Shown one piece after another: positions 34,860 through 42,328 of a stretch of DNA of 64,000 nt. Source of the DNA: Blastococcus sp. CT_GayMR16. Lineage in GTDB: Bacteria; Actinomycetota; Actinomycetes; Mycobacteriales; Geodermatophilaceae. The stretch lies in assembly GCF_004570875.1 (NCBI RefSeq), contig NZ_SPQK01000006.1, positions 1-64,000 on the forward strand, written 5' to 3'. Position 1 is the stretch's first letter, and every line of letters starts with the position of its first letter. The notes beneath the pieces were generated by a model. That model saw only the letters and a list, made by a program, of their open reading frames with translations. It had not been told where the DNA came from and did no database searches. Position numbers and translations under genes: made by a program.

Positions 34860-34877
34860 ACGCATCTGGAGAGAGTC

Positions 34878-35861
34878 ATGGTCCGCAAGTGGGTTCCCGC
34901 CCTGGCCGCATCGGTGCTCGCCCTGGCCGCCTGCGGGGGAGGCGACGAGGGGAGCGGTTCGGCGAGCGGGACGTCCGCAGCCGACGGCGAGCTCCGTCAG
35001 GTGACCGTCGGCATGCTGCCGATCCTGCCGACCGCGGCCCTCTACGCCGGCATCGAGGAGGGCTTCTTCGAAGACCACGGCATCGAGATCACGGTCGAGA
35101 CCGGACAGGGCGGAGCGGCACTCCTGCCCGCCGTCGTCTCGGGGGAGATGGAGTTCGCGACCAGCAACCCGGTGTCGTTGCTCCAGGCGCGGGACAAGGA
35201 CCTCGACGTCCGGGTGATCGGCCACTGGACGTCCGCGCTGTCGGAGGGCGACACCGACATCAACGGCGTCGTCGCCACCGCGGCGTCCGGCATCGCCTCG
35301 GCCGCCGACCTCGAGGGGAAGACGGTCGCCGTCAACACGCTCAACGGCATGGGCGGGCTGACCATCCGCGAGGCCGTCCGGCAGGACGGCGGCGACCCCG
35401 ACGCGGTCGAGTTCGTCGAGCTGCCGTTCCCGGACATGCCCGCGGCGCTGGGTGCCGGCAACGTCGACGCCGTCTGGGTCCCCGAGCCGTTCCTCGGCAC
35501 GCTGGCCAAGGCGGGCAACACCGTGGTCACGTACTCGAGCAAGGAGTCGGTCGAGGGGCACCCGACGCAGTTGTTCTTCACCTCGGGGCAGCTCGTCGAG
35601 TCCGACCCCGAGCTGGTCGAGGACTTCACCGCCGCGCTGGAGGAGACCCTGACCTTCGCCGACGAGAACCCCGACGCGGTGAAGGCGCAGGTGGCGCAGG
35701 TGCTCCCGCAGCTGCCGGCCGCTGCCCTCGAGGGGCTCACCCTGGAGGAGTTCGGCACCGACCTGCGGCGCGAGCAGATCGAGCAGCTCGGCGAGCTGAT
35801 GGTCGAGGACGGGCTGATCGAGAACGACGCCGATGTGGACGGGCTGCTGCCCGAGGACTGA
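34878..35861 (+). CDS. ABC transporter substrate-binding lipoprotein (NMT1/SsuA-like)
   Basis: The 327-residue protein has a lipoprotein signal (lipobox LAAC, Cys19) and a Gly/Ser-rich linker, followed by a type-2 periplasmic binding fold of the NMT1/TauA/SsuA group: 'VTVGMLPILPTAALYAGIEEGFFEDHGIEI', 'LEGKTVAVNTLNGMGGLTIREAV', 'AGNVDAVWVPEPFLG'. It would capture a small organic acid or sulfonate outside the cell. No permease or ATPase gene lies nearby. The MarR-type operator upstream suggests it takes up p-hydroxycinnamates or related acids using components encoded elsewhere. GGAGAGAG precedes the ATG. Confidence 0.87.
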   Translation: MVRKWVPALAASVLALAACGGGDEGSGSASGTSAADGELRQVTVGMLPILPTAALYAGIEEGFFEDHGIEITVETGQGGAALLPAVVSGEMEFATSNPVSLLQARDKDLDVRVIGHWTSALSEGDTDINGVVATAASGIASAADLEGKTVAVNTLNGMGGLTIREAVRQDGGDPDAVEFVELPFPDMPAALGAGNVDAVWVPEPFLGTLAKAGNTVVTYSSKESVEGHPTQLFFTSGQLVESDPELVEDFTAALEETLTFADENPDAVKAQVAQVLPQLPAAALEGLTLEEFGTDLRREQIEQLGELMVEDGLIENDADVDGLLPED

Positions 35862-35889
35862 CCGTCACCTGGCTCTCCCCTCGGTCGGT

Positions 35890-35906
35890 CTTCCGCGTGA
35901 CGGAAG
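35890..35906. promoter_or_regulatory. Perfect inverted repeat in the vanA promoter
   Basis: CTTCCG-CGTGA-CGGAAG has perfect 6-bp arms and a 5-bp centre in the 109-base gap between the substrate-binding-protein gene and vanA, 64 bases upstream of vanA. The size and arm sequence resemble the IclR-type sites at pcaH and pobA, but the CAGTG core is missing. The IclR gene downstream of vanB is the obvious candidate to bind it. Confidence 0.55.
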
Positions 35907-35970
35907 TCCGCTGGTCGCTGCCGGTGACGGCGGTCACGCTCGGAGGACCGACCGAGGAGAGGCAGGGGCA

Positions 35971-37032
35971 ATGACGTCCATCGTCGCCAACCAGTGGTAC
36001 GTCGCGGCCTACGGGCGCGAGGTGGGTCGCGAACTGTTCAGCCGGACCATCTGCGGTGAGTCGATCCTCTTCTGGCGCACCGAGGCCGGCGAGGTCACGG
36101 CGATGAGCGACCGCTGCGTCCACCGCCGGTTCCCGCTCTCCCAGGCGCCCAGCCATCTCGACGGCGACACCGTCGTCTGCGGCTACCACGGCTTCACCTA
36201 CGGGTCCGACGGCGTCTGCGTCGCGGTGCCGGGGCAGACGAGGGTCCCGCGGACCGCCCGGCTCAAGGCCTATCCCGTCGTCGAGCAGGACAGCTTCGTC
36301 TGGGTGTTCATCGGCGACCCCGACCGCGCCGACACCACGCAGATCCCGCGGGCGCCGTGGCTGGCGCAGGACGGCTGGACGACCGTCTCCGGCATGGAGC
36401 CGCTCGCCGCCCGGGCCAGCCTGCTCGTCGACAACCTCATGGACCTCTCGCACGAGACGTACCTGCACGGCGGCTACATCGGGACGCCGGAGGTCGCCGA
36501 GACCCCGATCACGACCGAGGTCGACGAGGACGCCGGGATCGTCTACGTCAGCCGGCACATGGACGACGCCGAGTGCCCGCCCTTCTACGCGACGAGCACG
36601 GGCCTCACCGGGCGGATCGCGCGCTGGCAGGACATCGAGTTCACCCCGCCCTGCCTCTACAAGCTGCACAGCCGCATCGCCCCGGTCGGGTCGGTGCCCG
36701 CCGCCGACGGCACCGACCCCGACGCCTTCCACGTCGAGGTCGTCTACGCGATCACCCCGGAGACCGAGAACTCCACGCACGACTTCTGGGCCGTCGCCCG
36801 CGACTTCGCGCTCGACGACGCGGAGGTGTCGGCGTTCCTCCACGAGAACAACCGCACCGTCGTCCTCCAGGACGTCGTGGCGCTGGACGTCCTGGAGAGC
36901 GTCATCGCCGGCGAGGCCGACGGCTACCAGGAGCTGTCGATCAACATCGACACCGGCGGGCTCGCGGCGCGCCGGCTGATCAACCGGATGGCCGGCGAGG
37001 GCGCCGAGGCGCGCGTGCCGGCGGCCCGATGA
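35971..37032 (+). CDS. vanA: Vanillate O-demethylase oxygenase subunit
   Basis: The 353-residue Rieske oxygenase has an N-terminal Rieske domain with 'DRCVHRRFPLS' and 'VVCGYHGFTY' (Cys-x-His and Cys-x2-His ligands). The C-terminal catalytic domain holds the mononuclear iron site 'LVDNLMDLSHETYLHGG' (Asp and two His). Length and start ('NQWYVAAYGREV') are those of VanA. It removes the methyl group of vanillate as formaldehyde, giving protocatechuate, with electrons from VanB. Other O-demethylases of the family are possible, but the neighbours support vanillate. It overlaps the next small gene by ATGA. Confidence 0.92.
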   Translation: MTSIVANQWYVAAYGREVGRELFSRTICGESILFWRTEAGEVTAMSDRCVHRRFPLSQAPSHLDGDTVVCGYHGFTYGSDGVCVAVPGQTRVPRTARLKAYPVVEQDSFVWVFIGDPDRADTTQIPRAPWLAQDGWTTVSGMEPLAARASLLVDNLMDLSHETYLHGGYIGTPEVAETPITTEVDEDAGIVYVSRHMDDAECPPFYATSTGLTGRIARWQDIEFTPPCLYKLHSRIAPVGSVPAADGTDPDAFHVEVVYAITPETENSTHDFWAVARDFALDDAEVSAFLHENNRTVVLQDVVALDVLESVIAGEADGYQELSINIDTGGLAARRLINRMAGEGAEARVPAAR

Positions 37033-37292
37033 ACGAGGTGCTATCGGGGGACCGGGTGATGCGGGTGAACTGGCTGCCCGGGTCCGACCGGCTGCGCGGA
37101 CGCTGCCACTGCGGCGCGGAGACCGAGGCGGAGGACCCGATCGAGATGTGGGAGTGGCTGCTCGCCCATCCCGACCACCCCGCCGGCGGACCGTCGTCGC
37201 CGCAGGTCCCCGCCGAGCTGCCCCCGCCGCCGGCGCACGTGGTCACCGATCCGGCGGTCATCCGGCGTCGGTCCCCGGCGCTCGTCTCCTGA
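37029..37292 (+). CDS. Small Cys/His-containing protein between vanA and vanB
   Basis: This 87-residue protein is not a family I recognise. Its centre reads 'LRGRCHCGAETEAEDPIEMWEWLLAHPDHP': a Cys-His-Cys-Gly cluster followed by a short acidic/aromatic helix and a Pro-rich end. The two Cys and nearby His residues could bind zinc or help an iron-sulfur site, but four ligands in a classical spacing are not present. Its start overlaps the vanA stop (ATGA) and it ends just before the vanB ribosome-binding site, so it is translated with the demethylase. An accessory role for VanA or VanB is inferred from position only. Confidence 0.7.
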   Translation: MNEVLSGDRVMRVNWLPGSDRLRGRCHCGAETEAEDPIEMWEWLLAHPDHPAGGPSSPQVPAELPPPPAHVVTDPAVIRRRSPALVS

Positions 37293-37305
37293 AGGAGTGT
37301 CTTCC

Positions 37306-38268
37306 GTGCACAGCACGACCGATGAGGTCGACCTGAGGCTGCGGGTGGATCGGCGGACGACGGGTGCCGAGGGCGTCGTCGTCCTCGACCTGCGGCCGGC
37401 CGACGGCACGGACCTGCCGAGCTGGTCCGCCGGGGCGCACATCGACCTCCGGCTGCCCGGCGGGCTCACGCGGCAGTACTCCCTGTGCGGGAACCCGGCC
37501 GAGGCCGGCGTCTGGCGGATCGCCGTGCTGCGGGAGCCGGAGAGCCGGGGCGGGTCGGCGCACGTGCACGACGCGCTGGTCGAGGGGGCCGAGGTCGAGG
37601 TCCGCGGGCCGCGCAACCACTTCCCGCTCGTGCCCGCGCCGCACTACCTCTTCATCGCCGGCGGGATCGGGATCACCCCGATGTTGCCGATGATCGACGC
37701 GGCCGCGGCGGCGGGGGCTTCCTGGGAGCTGCACTACGGCGGGCGCAGCCGGCGGTCGATGGCCTTCCTCGAGTCGCTGGAGGAGGCCACCGGCCAGCAG
37801 GTCACCGTGCACCCGCAGGACGAGGTGGGGCTGATCGACCTCGACCGGCTGCTCGGGTCCCCGCGCGAGGACACGCTGGTCTACTGCTGCGGCCCCGAGC
37901 CGCTGCTGCTGGCTGTCGAGCAGCGCTGCGCCGCCTGGCCGACGGGAGCGCTGCACCTGGAGCGGTTCGCGCCCAAGGACGTCGGCGAGCCGGTGTTCAC
38001 CGACGCCTTCGAAGTGGAGCTGGCGACAAGCGGACTGTCGCTGACGGTCCCGCCGGAGAAGTCTGTACTGCAGGTCGTCGAGGAGGCGGGCGTCAGCGTG
38101 CTGTCCTCGTGCACGGAAGGGACGTGCGGAACGTGCGAGACCACGGTGCTGTCGGGCGAGGTGGACCACCGGGACTCGCTGCTGACCCCGGCCGAGCAGG
38201 CGGCCAACGACACGATGTTCATCTGCGTGTCCCGGGCGGCCTGCCCGAAGCTGGTGCTCGAGCTCTGA
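37306..38268 (+). CDS. vanB: Vanillate O-demethylase reductase subunit (PDR/VanB family)
   Basis: The 320-residue flavoprotein has a ferredoxin-reductase FMN/FAD domain ('WSAGAHIDLRLPGGLTRQYSLCG'), an NAD domain ('FIAGGIGITPMLPMI', 'YCCGPEPLL') and a C-terminal plant-type [2Fe-2S] domain with 'SSCTEGTCGTCETTV' and the fourth Cys in 'MFICVSRA'. This order is that of phthalate-dioxygenase-reductase-like proteins. It passes electrons from NADH to VanA. GTG at 37306 is chosen because AAGGAG (37292-37297) is at the right distance; a GTG at 37297 would overlap that site. Confidence 0.93.
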   Translation: MHSTTDEVDLRLRVDRRTTGAEGVVVLDLRPADGTDLPSWSAGAHIDLRLPGGLTRQYSLCGNPAEAGVWRIAVLREPESRGGSAHVHDALVEGAEVEVRGPRNHFPLVPAPHYLFIAGGIGITPMLPMIDAAAAAGASWELHYGGRSRRSMAFLESLEEATGQQVTVHPQDEVGLIDLDRLLGSPREDTLVYCCGPEPLLLAVEQRCAAWPTGALHLERFAPKDVGEPVFTDAFEVELATSGLSLTVPPEKSVLQVVEEAGVSVLSSCTEGTCGTCETTVLSGEVDHRDSLLTPAEQAANDTMFICVSRAACPKLVLEL

Positions 38269-39050
38269 GCGCGCAGCGCACGGCCGGGGGCAAGGTGCTC
38301 GCCGTCCTGGGGGCCTTCACCCGGGAACGGCCGGCGCTCACCCTGTCCGACATCTCCCGGGTCGTCGCCGTGCCGCTGTCGACGGCACACCGGCTGGTCG
38401 GTGAGCTGTGCGGCTGGGGAGCGCTCGAGCGCGACGACGACGGCCGCTACCGGATCGGGCTGCGGATCTGGGAGCTCGGTGCCCTCGCCCCGCGCGGTCT
38501 CGGCCTGCGCGAGGCGGCGCTGCCGTTCATGGAGGACCTGTACGAGGTCACCCACGAGAACGTGCAACTGGCCGTCCGGGACGACGACGAGGTGGTGTTC
38601 GTCGAGCGCTTCGCCTCCCGGGACGCCGTCGCCGTGCTGACCCAGGTGGGTGGCCGCTTCGCCCTGCCGCCGACCGGGGTCGGGCTGGTCCTGCTGGCGC
38701 ACGCCCCGCGCGACGTCCAGGAGCGGGTGCTCGCGGCCCCGCTGAAGCGCTACACGGAGTACACGATCACCGATCCGCGGCAGCTCCGCCGCGAGCTCGC
38801 CGAGGTGCGGCGCACCGGTGTCGCGATCAGCGACCGGCAGGTGACCACCGACGCGGTCTCGGTGGCCGCCCCGGTCGAGGTGCGGGGGAGCGTGGTCGCC
38901 GCCCTGTCGGTCGTCGTCCGGGGGAACTCGGCGGCCGCCGTGCGGACGATGACCCCGGGCGTACGGGCGGCGGCACGGGGCATCTCCCGGACCCTGGACG
39001 GGAGCGGGCCGATGGTCGCTGTGCAACCGCGTGCCTCGGGACGACTCTGA
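38265..39050 (+). CDS. IclR family regulator next to vanAB
   Basis: The 261-residue protein has an IclR winged helix ('LTLSDISRVVAVPLSTAHRLVGELCGWGALERDD') and effector domain ('NVQLAVRDDDEVVFVERF'), close in design to the PcaR-like protein of this window. No ATG or GTG precedes the conserved N-terminal residues 'TAGGKVLAVLGAF'. A CTG at 38265 overlaps the vanB stop (CTGA) and gives a complete N-terminus, so I use it; the first conventional start, GTG at 38295, would remove ten residues including part of the first helix. It probably controls vanAB and the neighbouring aldehyde dehydrogenase. The effector is unknown. Confidence 0.82.
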   Translation: MSAQRTAGGKVLAVLGAFTRERPALTLSDISRVVAVPLSTAHRLVGELCGWGALERDDDGRYRIGLRIWELGALAPRGLGLREAALPFMEDLYEVTHENVQLAVRDDDEVVFVERFASRDAVAVLTQVGGRFALPPTGVGLVLLAHAPRDVQERVLAAPLKRYTEYTITDPRQLRRELAEVRRTGVAISDRQVTTDAVSVAAPVEVRGSVVAALSVVVRGNSAAAVRTMTPGVRAAARGISRTLDGSGPMVAVQPRASGRL

Positions 39051-39125
39051 GACGAGACTTCCGCCGGGTGACCACCACCGGCGGCGCACGACGACACCAG
39101 GTGGACGAGGACGAAGGAGACATTC

Positions 39126-40586
39126 ATGGCACTGCTCGACGATGGGGCCTGGCAGGGCAAGGTCTGGACCGGCGCGTGGACCGAGGGCAGCGGCGGCACC
39201 TACAGCGCCGTCGAGCCCTCGACGGGGGACAGTCTCGGCGACGTCGGCAAGGCGACGCCGGAGGACGTGCACACGGCGGCCGTGCGCGCCGTCGAGGCAC
39301 AGAAGGGGTGGGCCGCGCTCCCCTTCGAGGAGCGCGCCGCCGTCCTGCGGCGGGCGGGTGACGTGCTCGCCGCGAACTCCGACGAGATCAAGGGCTGGCT
39401 GGCCCGTGAGTCCGGCGCGATCCTGCCGTTCGGCGACTTCCAGGTGCACACCAGCGCTCAGGAGTGCTACGAGGCCTCGGCGCTGCCCAGCCATCCGTAC
39501 GGGGAGCTGCTGCGCACCGGCTCGCCCCGGCTCTCCTTCGCTCGCCGCGTGCCGGCCGGCGTCGTCGGGGTGATCGCGCCGTTCAACGTGCCGACGATCC
39601 TCGCCATCCGTGCGGTCGCCCCGGCGCTGGCGCTGGGCAACGCGGTGATCCTCAAGCCCGACCCGCGCACGGCCATCAGCGGCGGCGCGATGTTCGCCCG
39701 CGTGTTCGCCGACGCCGGCCTGCCCGCCGGCGTCCTGCAGGTCCTGCCCGGTGGGGCCGACGTCGGTGAGGCGCTCGTCGTCGAGCCCGCCGTCCGGATC
39801 ATCGCGTTCACCGGTTCGACCCGCGCCGGGCGGTCCGTCGGTGCGCTGGCCGGCCAGCACCTCAAGCGCGCGCACCTCGAGCTCGGGGGCAACTCCGCGC
39901 TGATCGTGATGGGTGACGTCGACGTCCGCGGGGCCGCGTCGGTCGGCGCGTGGGGCACCTTCGCCCACTCCGGCCAGATCTGCATGGCCACGTCGCGGCA
40001 CCTCGTGCACGAGTCGATCGCCGAGGAGTACACGCAGATCCTCACCGAGAAGGTGGAGAAGCTGCCGGTCGGCGACCCGTTCCGCGACCACGTGGCGCTC
40101 GGGCCGCTGATCGACGCCGGCCAGCGCGACCGCGTCCACGGGCTGGTGACCGCCAGCGTCGAGGGTGGCGCGACCGTGCGGACCGGAGGCACCTACGAGG
40201 GCCTGTTCTACCGGCCCACCGTGCTCGGGAACGTCTCGGTCGACGCCCCCGCCTACCAGGAGGAGATCTTCGGCCCGGTCGCCCCGGTGACGCCGTTCTC
40301 CTCGCTGGACGAGGTCGTCGAGCTCGCCGCGGGCACGGAGTACGGCCTGTCGCTGGGCATCCTCACCAAGGACGTCTACGCCGGCCTGCAGCTGGCCGAG
40401 CGGATCCCGACCGGACTGGTGCACATCAACGACCAGACGGTGAACGACGAGGCCGTCGCCCCATTCGGTGGCGTCGGCGCCTCGGGCACGGGCTCCCGGC
40501 ACGGTGGGCCGATGGCCAACATCGAGGCGTTCACCGAGACCCAGTGGGTGACGCTGCGCGGAGACCTGCCGATCTACCCGTTCTGA
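39126..40586 (+). CDS. Aromatic aldehyde dehydrogenase (vanillin/benzaldehyde dehydrogenase-like)
   Basis: The 486-residue enzyme has the ALDH catalytic Glu in 'AHLELGGNSALIV' and Cys in 'AHSGQICMATSRH', plus the cofactor element 'IAFTGSTRAGRSVG'. 'RRVPAGVVGVIAPFNVPTILAIRAVAPALALGNAVILKPD' replaces the usual PWNFP by PFNVP, a mark of the vanillin/benzaldehyde dehydrogenase branch (short parts are diagnostic). It would oxidise vanillin or 4-hydroxybenzaldehyde to the acids used by VanA and PobA. GAAGGAGA precedes the ATG. The 75-base gap upstream contains CTTCCG and a 7-bp inverted repeat (CCGCCGG...CCGGCGG, 39061-39084). Confidence 0.9.
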   Translation: MALLDDGAWQGKVWTGAWTEGSGGTYSAVEPSTGDSLGDVGKATPEDVHTAAVRAVEAQKGWAALPFEERAAVLRRAGDVLAANSDEIKGWLARESGAILPFGDFQVHTSAQECYEASALPSHPYGELLRTGSPRLSFARRVPAGVVGVIAPFNVPTILAIRAVAPALALGNAVILKPDPRTAISGGAMFARVFADAGLPAGVLQVLPGGADVGEALVVEPAVRIIAFTGSTRAGRSVGALAGQHLKRAHLELGGNSALIVMGDVDVRGAASVGAWGTFAHSGQICMATSRHLVHESIAEEYTQILTEKVEKLPVGDPFRDHVALGPLIDAGQRDRVHGLVTASVEGGATVRTGGTYEGLFYRPTVLGNVSVDAPAYQEEIFGPVAPVTPFSSLDEVVELAAGTEYGLSLGILTKDVYAGLQLAERIPTGLVHINDQTVNDEAVAPFGGVGASGTGSRHGGPMANIEAFTETQWVTLRGDLPIYPF

Positions 40587-40600
40587 CCCGCCTCGCCGCC

Positions 40601-40654
40601 CAGTGTCGGGCTGTTGTCGTCTCCCGCCCGGGGAGGGACGACAGCCCGACACTG
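40601..40654. terminator. Long hairpin, left of the DUF559 gene
   Basis: A 54-base imperfect inverted repeat starts 15 bases after the aldehyde dehydrogenase stop. The outer arms CAGTGTCGGGCTGT and ACAGCCCGACACTG pair perfectly over 14 bp; the inner parts pair after a 3-base bulge, around a GC-rich centre. It can act as a terminator. Its arm sequence recurs in the hairpin at 41587-41643 on the other side of the DUF559 gene. Confidence 0.75.
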
Positions 40655-40712
40655 GACGTCGGCCTGTGGACGACGGCACGGGCCCGGCGCCCGGATTCGT
40701 CAGTCTTCCGGT

Positions 40713-41582
40713 GTGCCCGTCGCCCCGCGCCGTCCTGCAGTCCTGCGCGGCCGGGTCTTCCGTGGCTCAGACGTCGTCGCGGCGGGGACGCTGTCGCCCG
40801 GGGAGTTGCGGAGCCCGGCCTGGCGGCGGCTCTTCCGGGACGTCTACGCCTGCGTCGACCTCCCGGTGACCCACCATCTTCGTGCGGTGGCAGCGGCGGG
40901 CCTGGTCGTGCCGGGGTCAGTGGTCACCGGACGCAGCGCGGCCGTGTTGTGGGGCCTGCCCGCCGCAGAGCGCGACGACGACGTCGAGCTGACCGTCCCG
41001 CCCCGCTCGACCGTCTGCCGGGTAGCCGGGATCACCGTCCGGCGCCGGCTGCTCGATCCGGCGGCGGTCACCGTGCGCCGGGGCACCCCCGTCACGACGG
41101 CCGAGGTGACGGCGGTCGACCTTGCCCGGACCGGCCCGCTCGACGAGGCCGTCGTGCTGATCGATCGCCTCGTCGCCGGTCGCCTGACGAACCTCGAGAT
41201 GGTGCGTGCGGTAGAGGTGACGGGCCGCGGCTGCCGACAGGTGCGGGAAGCGGTCGCTCTCGCCGACGGGCTCGCCGGGTCACCGCAGGAGACGCGGTTG
41301 CGGCTGCTGCTCCACCGGTCCGGTCTCCCGCGGCCGATTGCCCAGTTCACCGTCCGGGACGCCGGCGGGTTCGTCGCCCGCGTGGACTTCGCCTGGCCTG
41401 AGGTCAAGGTCGCCGTCGAGTACGAAGGGCTCTGGCACGGGGAGACACCCCAGCAGGTCGCCGCCGACCGGCGTCGGCTGAACCGGCTGAGAGAGGCCGG
41501 CTGGACGGTGGTGTTCGTGACCGCGGAAGACCTGCACCGGCCCGAGCGGCTGGTCGCCCGCATCGCGGCTGCGCTCGCCTGA
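40713..41582 (+). CDS. DUF559-type nuclease-fold protein with AbiEi-like N-terminus
   Basis: The 289-residue protein has an N-terminal winged-helix-like region as in AbiEi/transcriptional regulators ('LRSPAWRRLFRDVYACVDLPVTHHLRAVAAAGLV', 'GRSAAVLWGLP') and a C-terminal PD-(D/E)xK/Vsr-like DUF559 domain ('GLPRPIAQFTV', 'ARVDFAWPEVKVAVEYEGLWHG', 'GWTVVFVTAEDL'). The Asp in 'RVDFAWP' and Glu in 'VEYEG' are the expected nuclease residues. Activity is unproven; such genes are numerous in Geodermatophilaceae-like genomes. There is no partner toxin gene. GTG at 40713 is the likely start. The gene is bordered on both sides by related hairpins and lies between an aromatic aldehyde dehydrogenase gene and pcaIJ, to which it has no functional relation. 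Confidence 0.78.
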   Translation: MPVAPRRPAVLRGRVFRGSDVVAAGTLSPGELRSPAWRRLFRDVYACVDLPVTHHLRAVAAAGLVVPGSVVTGRSAAVLWGLPAAERDDDVELTVPPRSTVCRVAGITVRRRLLDPAAVTVRRGTPVTTAEVTAVDLARTGPLDEAVVLIDRLVAGRLTNLEMVRAVEVTGRGCRQVREAVALADGLAGSPQETRLRLLLHRSGLPRPIAQFTVRDAGGFVARVDFAWPEVKVAVEYEGLWHGETPQQVAADRRRLNRLREAGWTVVFVTAEDLHRPERLVARIAAALA

Positions 41583-41586
41583 GGCT

Positions 41587-41643
41587 CGAGCGTCGGCCTA
41601 CTGCTGCCTCCGGGCCCGGGAGACGACAGCAGGCCGACACTCG
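41587..41643. terminator. Long hairpin, right of the DUF559 gene
   Basis: A 57-base inverted repeat begins four bases after the DUF559 stop and ends 16 bases from the pcaJ stop on the other strand. Twenty of 25 arm positions pair around GGGCCCG. Four of the five mismatches would be G-U pairs in minus-strand RNA, which suits a terminator for pcaIJ. The right arm (ACGACAGCAGGCCGACACT) resembles the right arm of the hairpin at 40601-40654 (ACGACAGCCCGACACT). Confidence 0.75.
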
Positions 41644-41659
41644 GAGTCGAACAACGGGG

Positions 41660-42328
41660 TCAGACGGTGGCGGGGAGGGGCATCGCCGGGACGTCGTCGG
41701 CGACGGTGAGCGGTGCGCCGGTCGCGGCGACGACCTCGTCGACCGTGACCCCGGGCGCCACCTCGAGCAGCACGAGTCCGTCGTCGGTGACGTCGATGAC
41801 GGCGAGGTCGGTGATGATCCGGTCGACGCAGGCCTTGCCGGTGAGCGGCAGGGTGCACTCCTCGACGATCTTGGGCGACCCGTCGCGGGCGACGTGCTCC
41901 ATCATGATGATCACGCGCCGAGCACCGTGGACGAGGTCCATCGCGCCGCCCATCCCGTTGACCATCTTGCCGGGGATCAGCCAGTTGGCCAGGTCGCCGC
42001 GGACGTTGACCTGCATGGCCCCGAGGATCGCGACGTCGAGGTGCTTGCCCCGGATCATCCCGAACGACATCGCCGAGTCGAAGAAGCTCGCGCCCGGCAG
42101 GATCGTCACCGTCTCCTTGCCGGCGTTGATCAGGTCGGCGTCCTCCTCGCCCTCGAAGGGGTAGGGGCCGACACCGAGGACGCCGTTCTCCGAGTGCAGG
42201 ACGACGTGGACGCCGTCGGGCACGTAGTTCGGGACGAGAGTCGGCATCCCGATGCCGAGGTTGACGTACTGGCCGTCCTCCAGCTCGAGTGCGACGCGGG
42301 CCGCCAGCTGCTCACGGGTGAGTGTCAT
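41660..42328 (-). CDS. pcaJ: 3-oxoadipate CoA-transferase subunit B
   Basis: The 222-residue beta subunit of a family I CoA-transferase carries the active-site motif '[16 protein letters not shown]' with the catalytic Glu (SENG). Together with the subunit encoded immediately upstream it moves CoA from succinyl-CoA to 3-oxoadipate. Succinyl-CoA:acetoacetate transferases have the same signature, so assignment to the pca pathway rests on the nearby pca genes and on a PcaR-like site upstream of the operon. Its ATG overlaps the subunit A stop by one base. A hairpin follows the stop. Confidence 0.88.
   Translation of the reverse strand: MTLTREQLAARVALELEDGQYVNLGIGMPTLVPNYVPDGVHVVLHSENGVLGVGPYPFEGEEDADLINAGKETVTILPGASFFDSAMSFGMIRGKHLDVAILGAMQVNVRGDLANWLIPGKMVNGMGGAMDLVHGARRVIIMMEHVARDGSPKIVEECTLPLTGKACVDRIITDLAVIDVTDDGLVLLEVAPGVTVDEVVAATGAPLTVADDVPAMPLPATV

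Noticed and set aside
40713-41582. AbiEi-type antitoxin of a type IV toxin-antitoxin pair
   Set aside because: No AbiEii-like nucleotidyltransferase gene lies next to it, and the C-terminus is a DUF559 nuclease-type domain.
40601-41643. An insertion sequence with terminal inverted repeats
   Set aside because: Each flanking element is itself a hairpin, no transposase is encoded and no target-site duplication is visible. It is kept only as a possible cassette.
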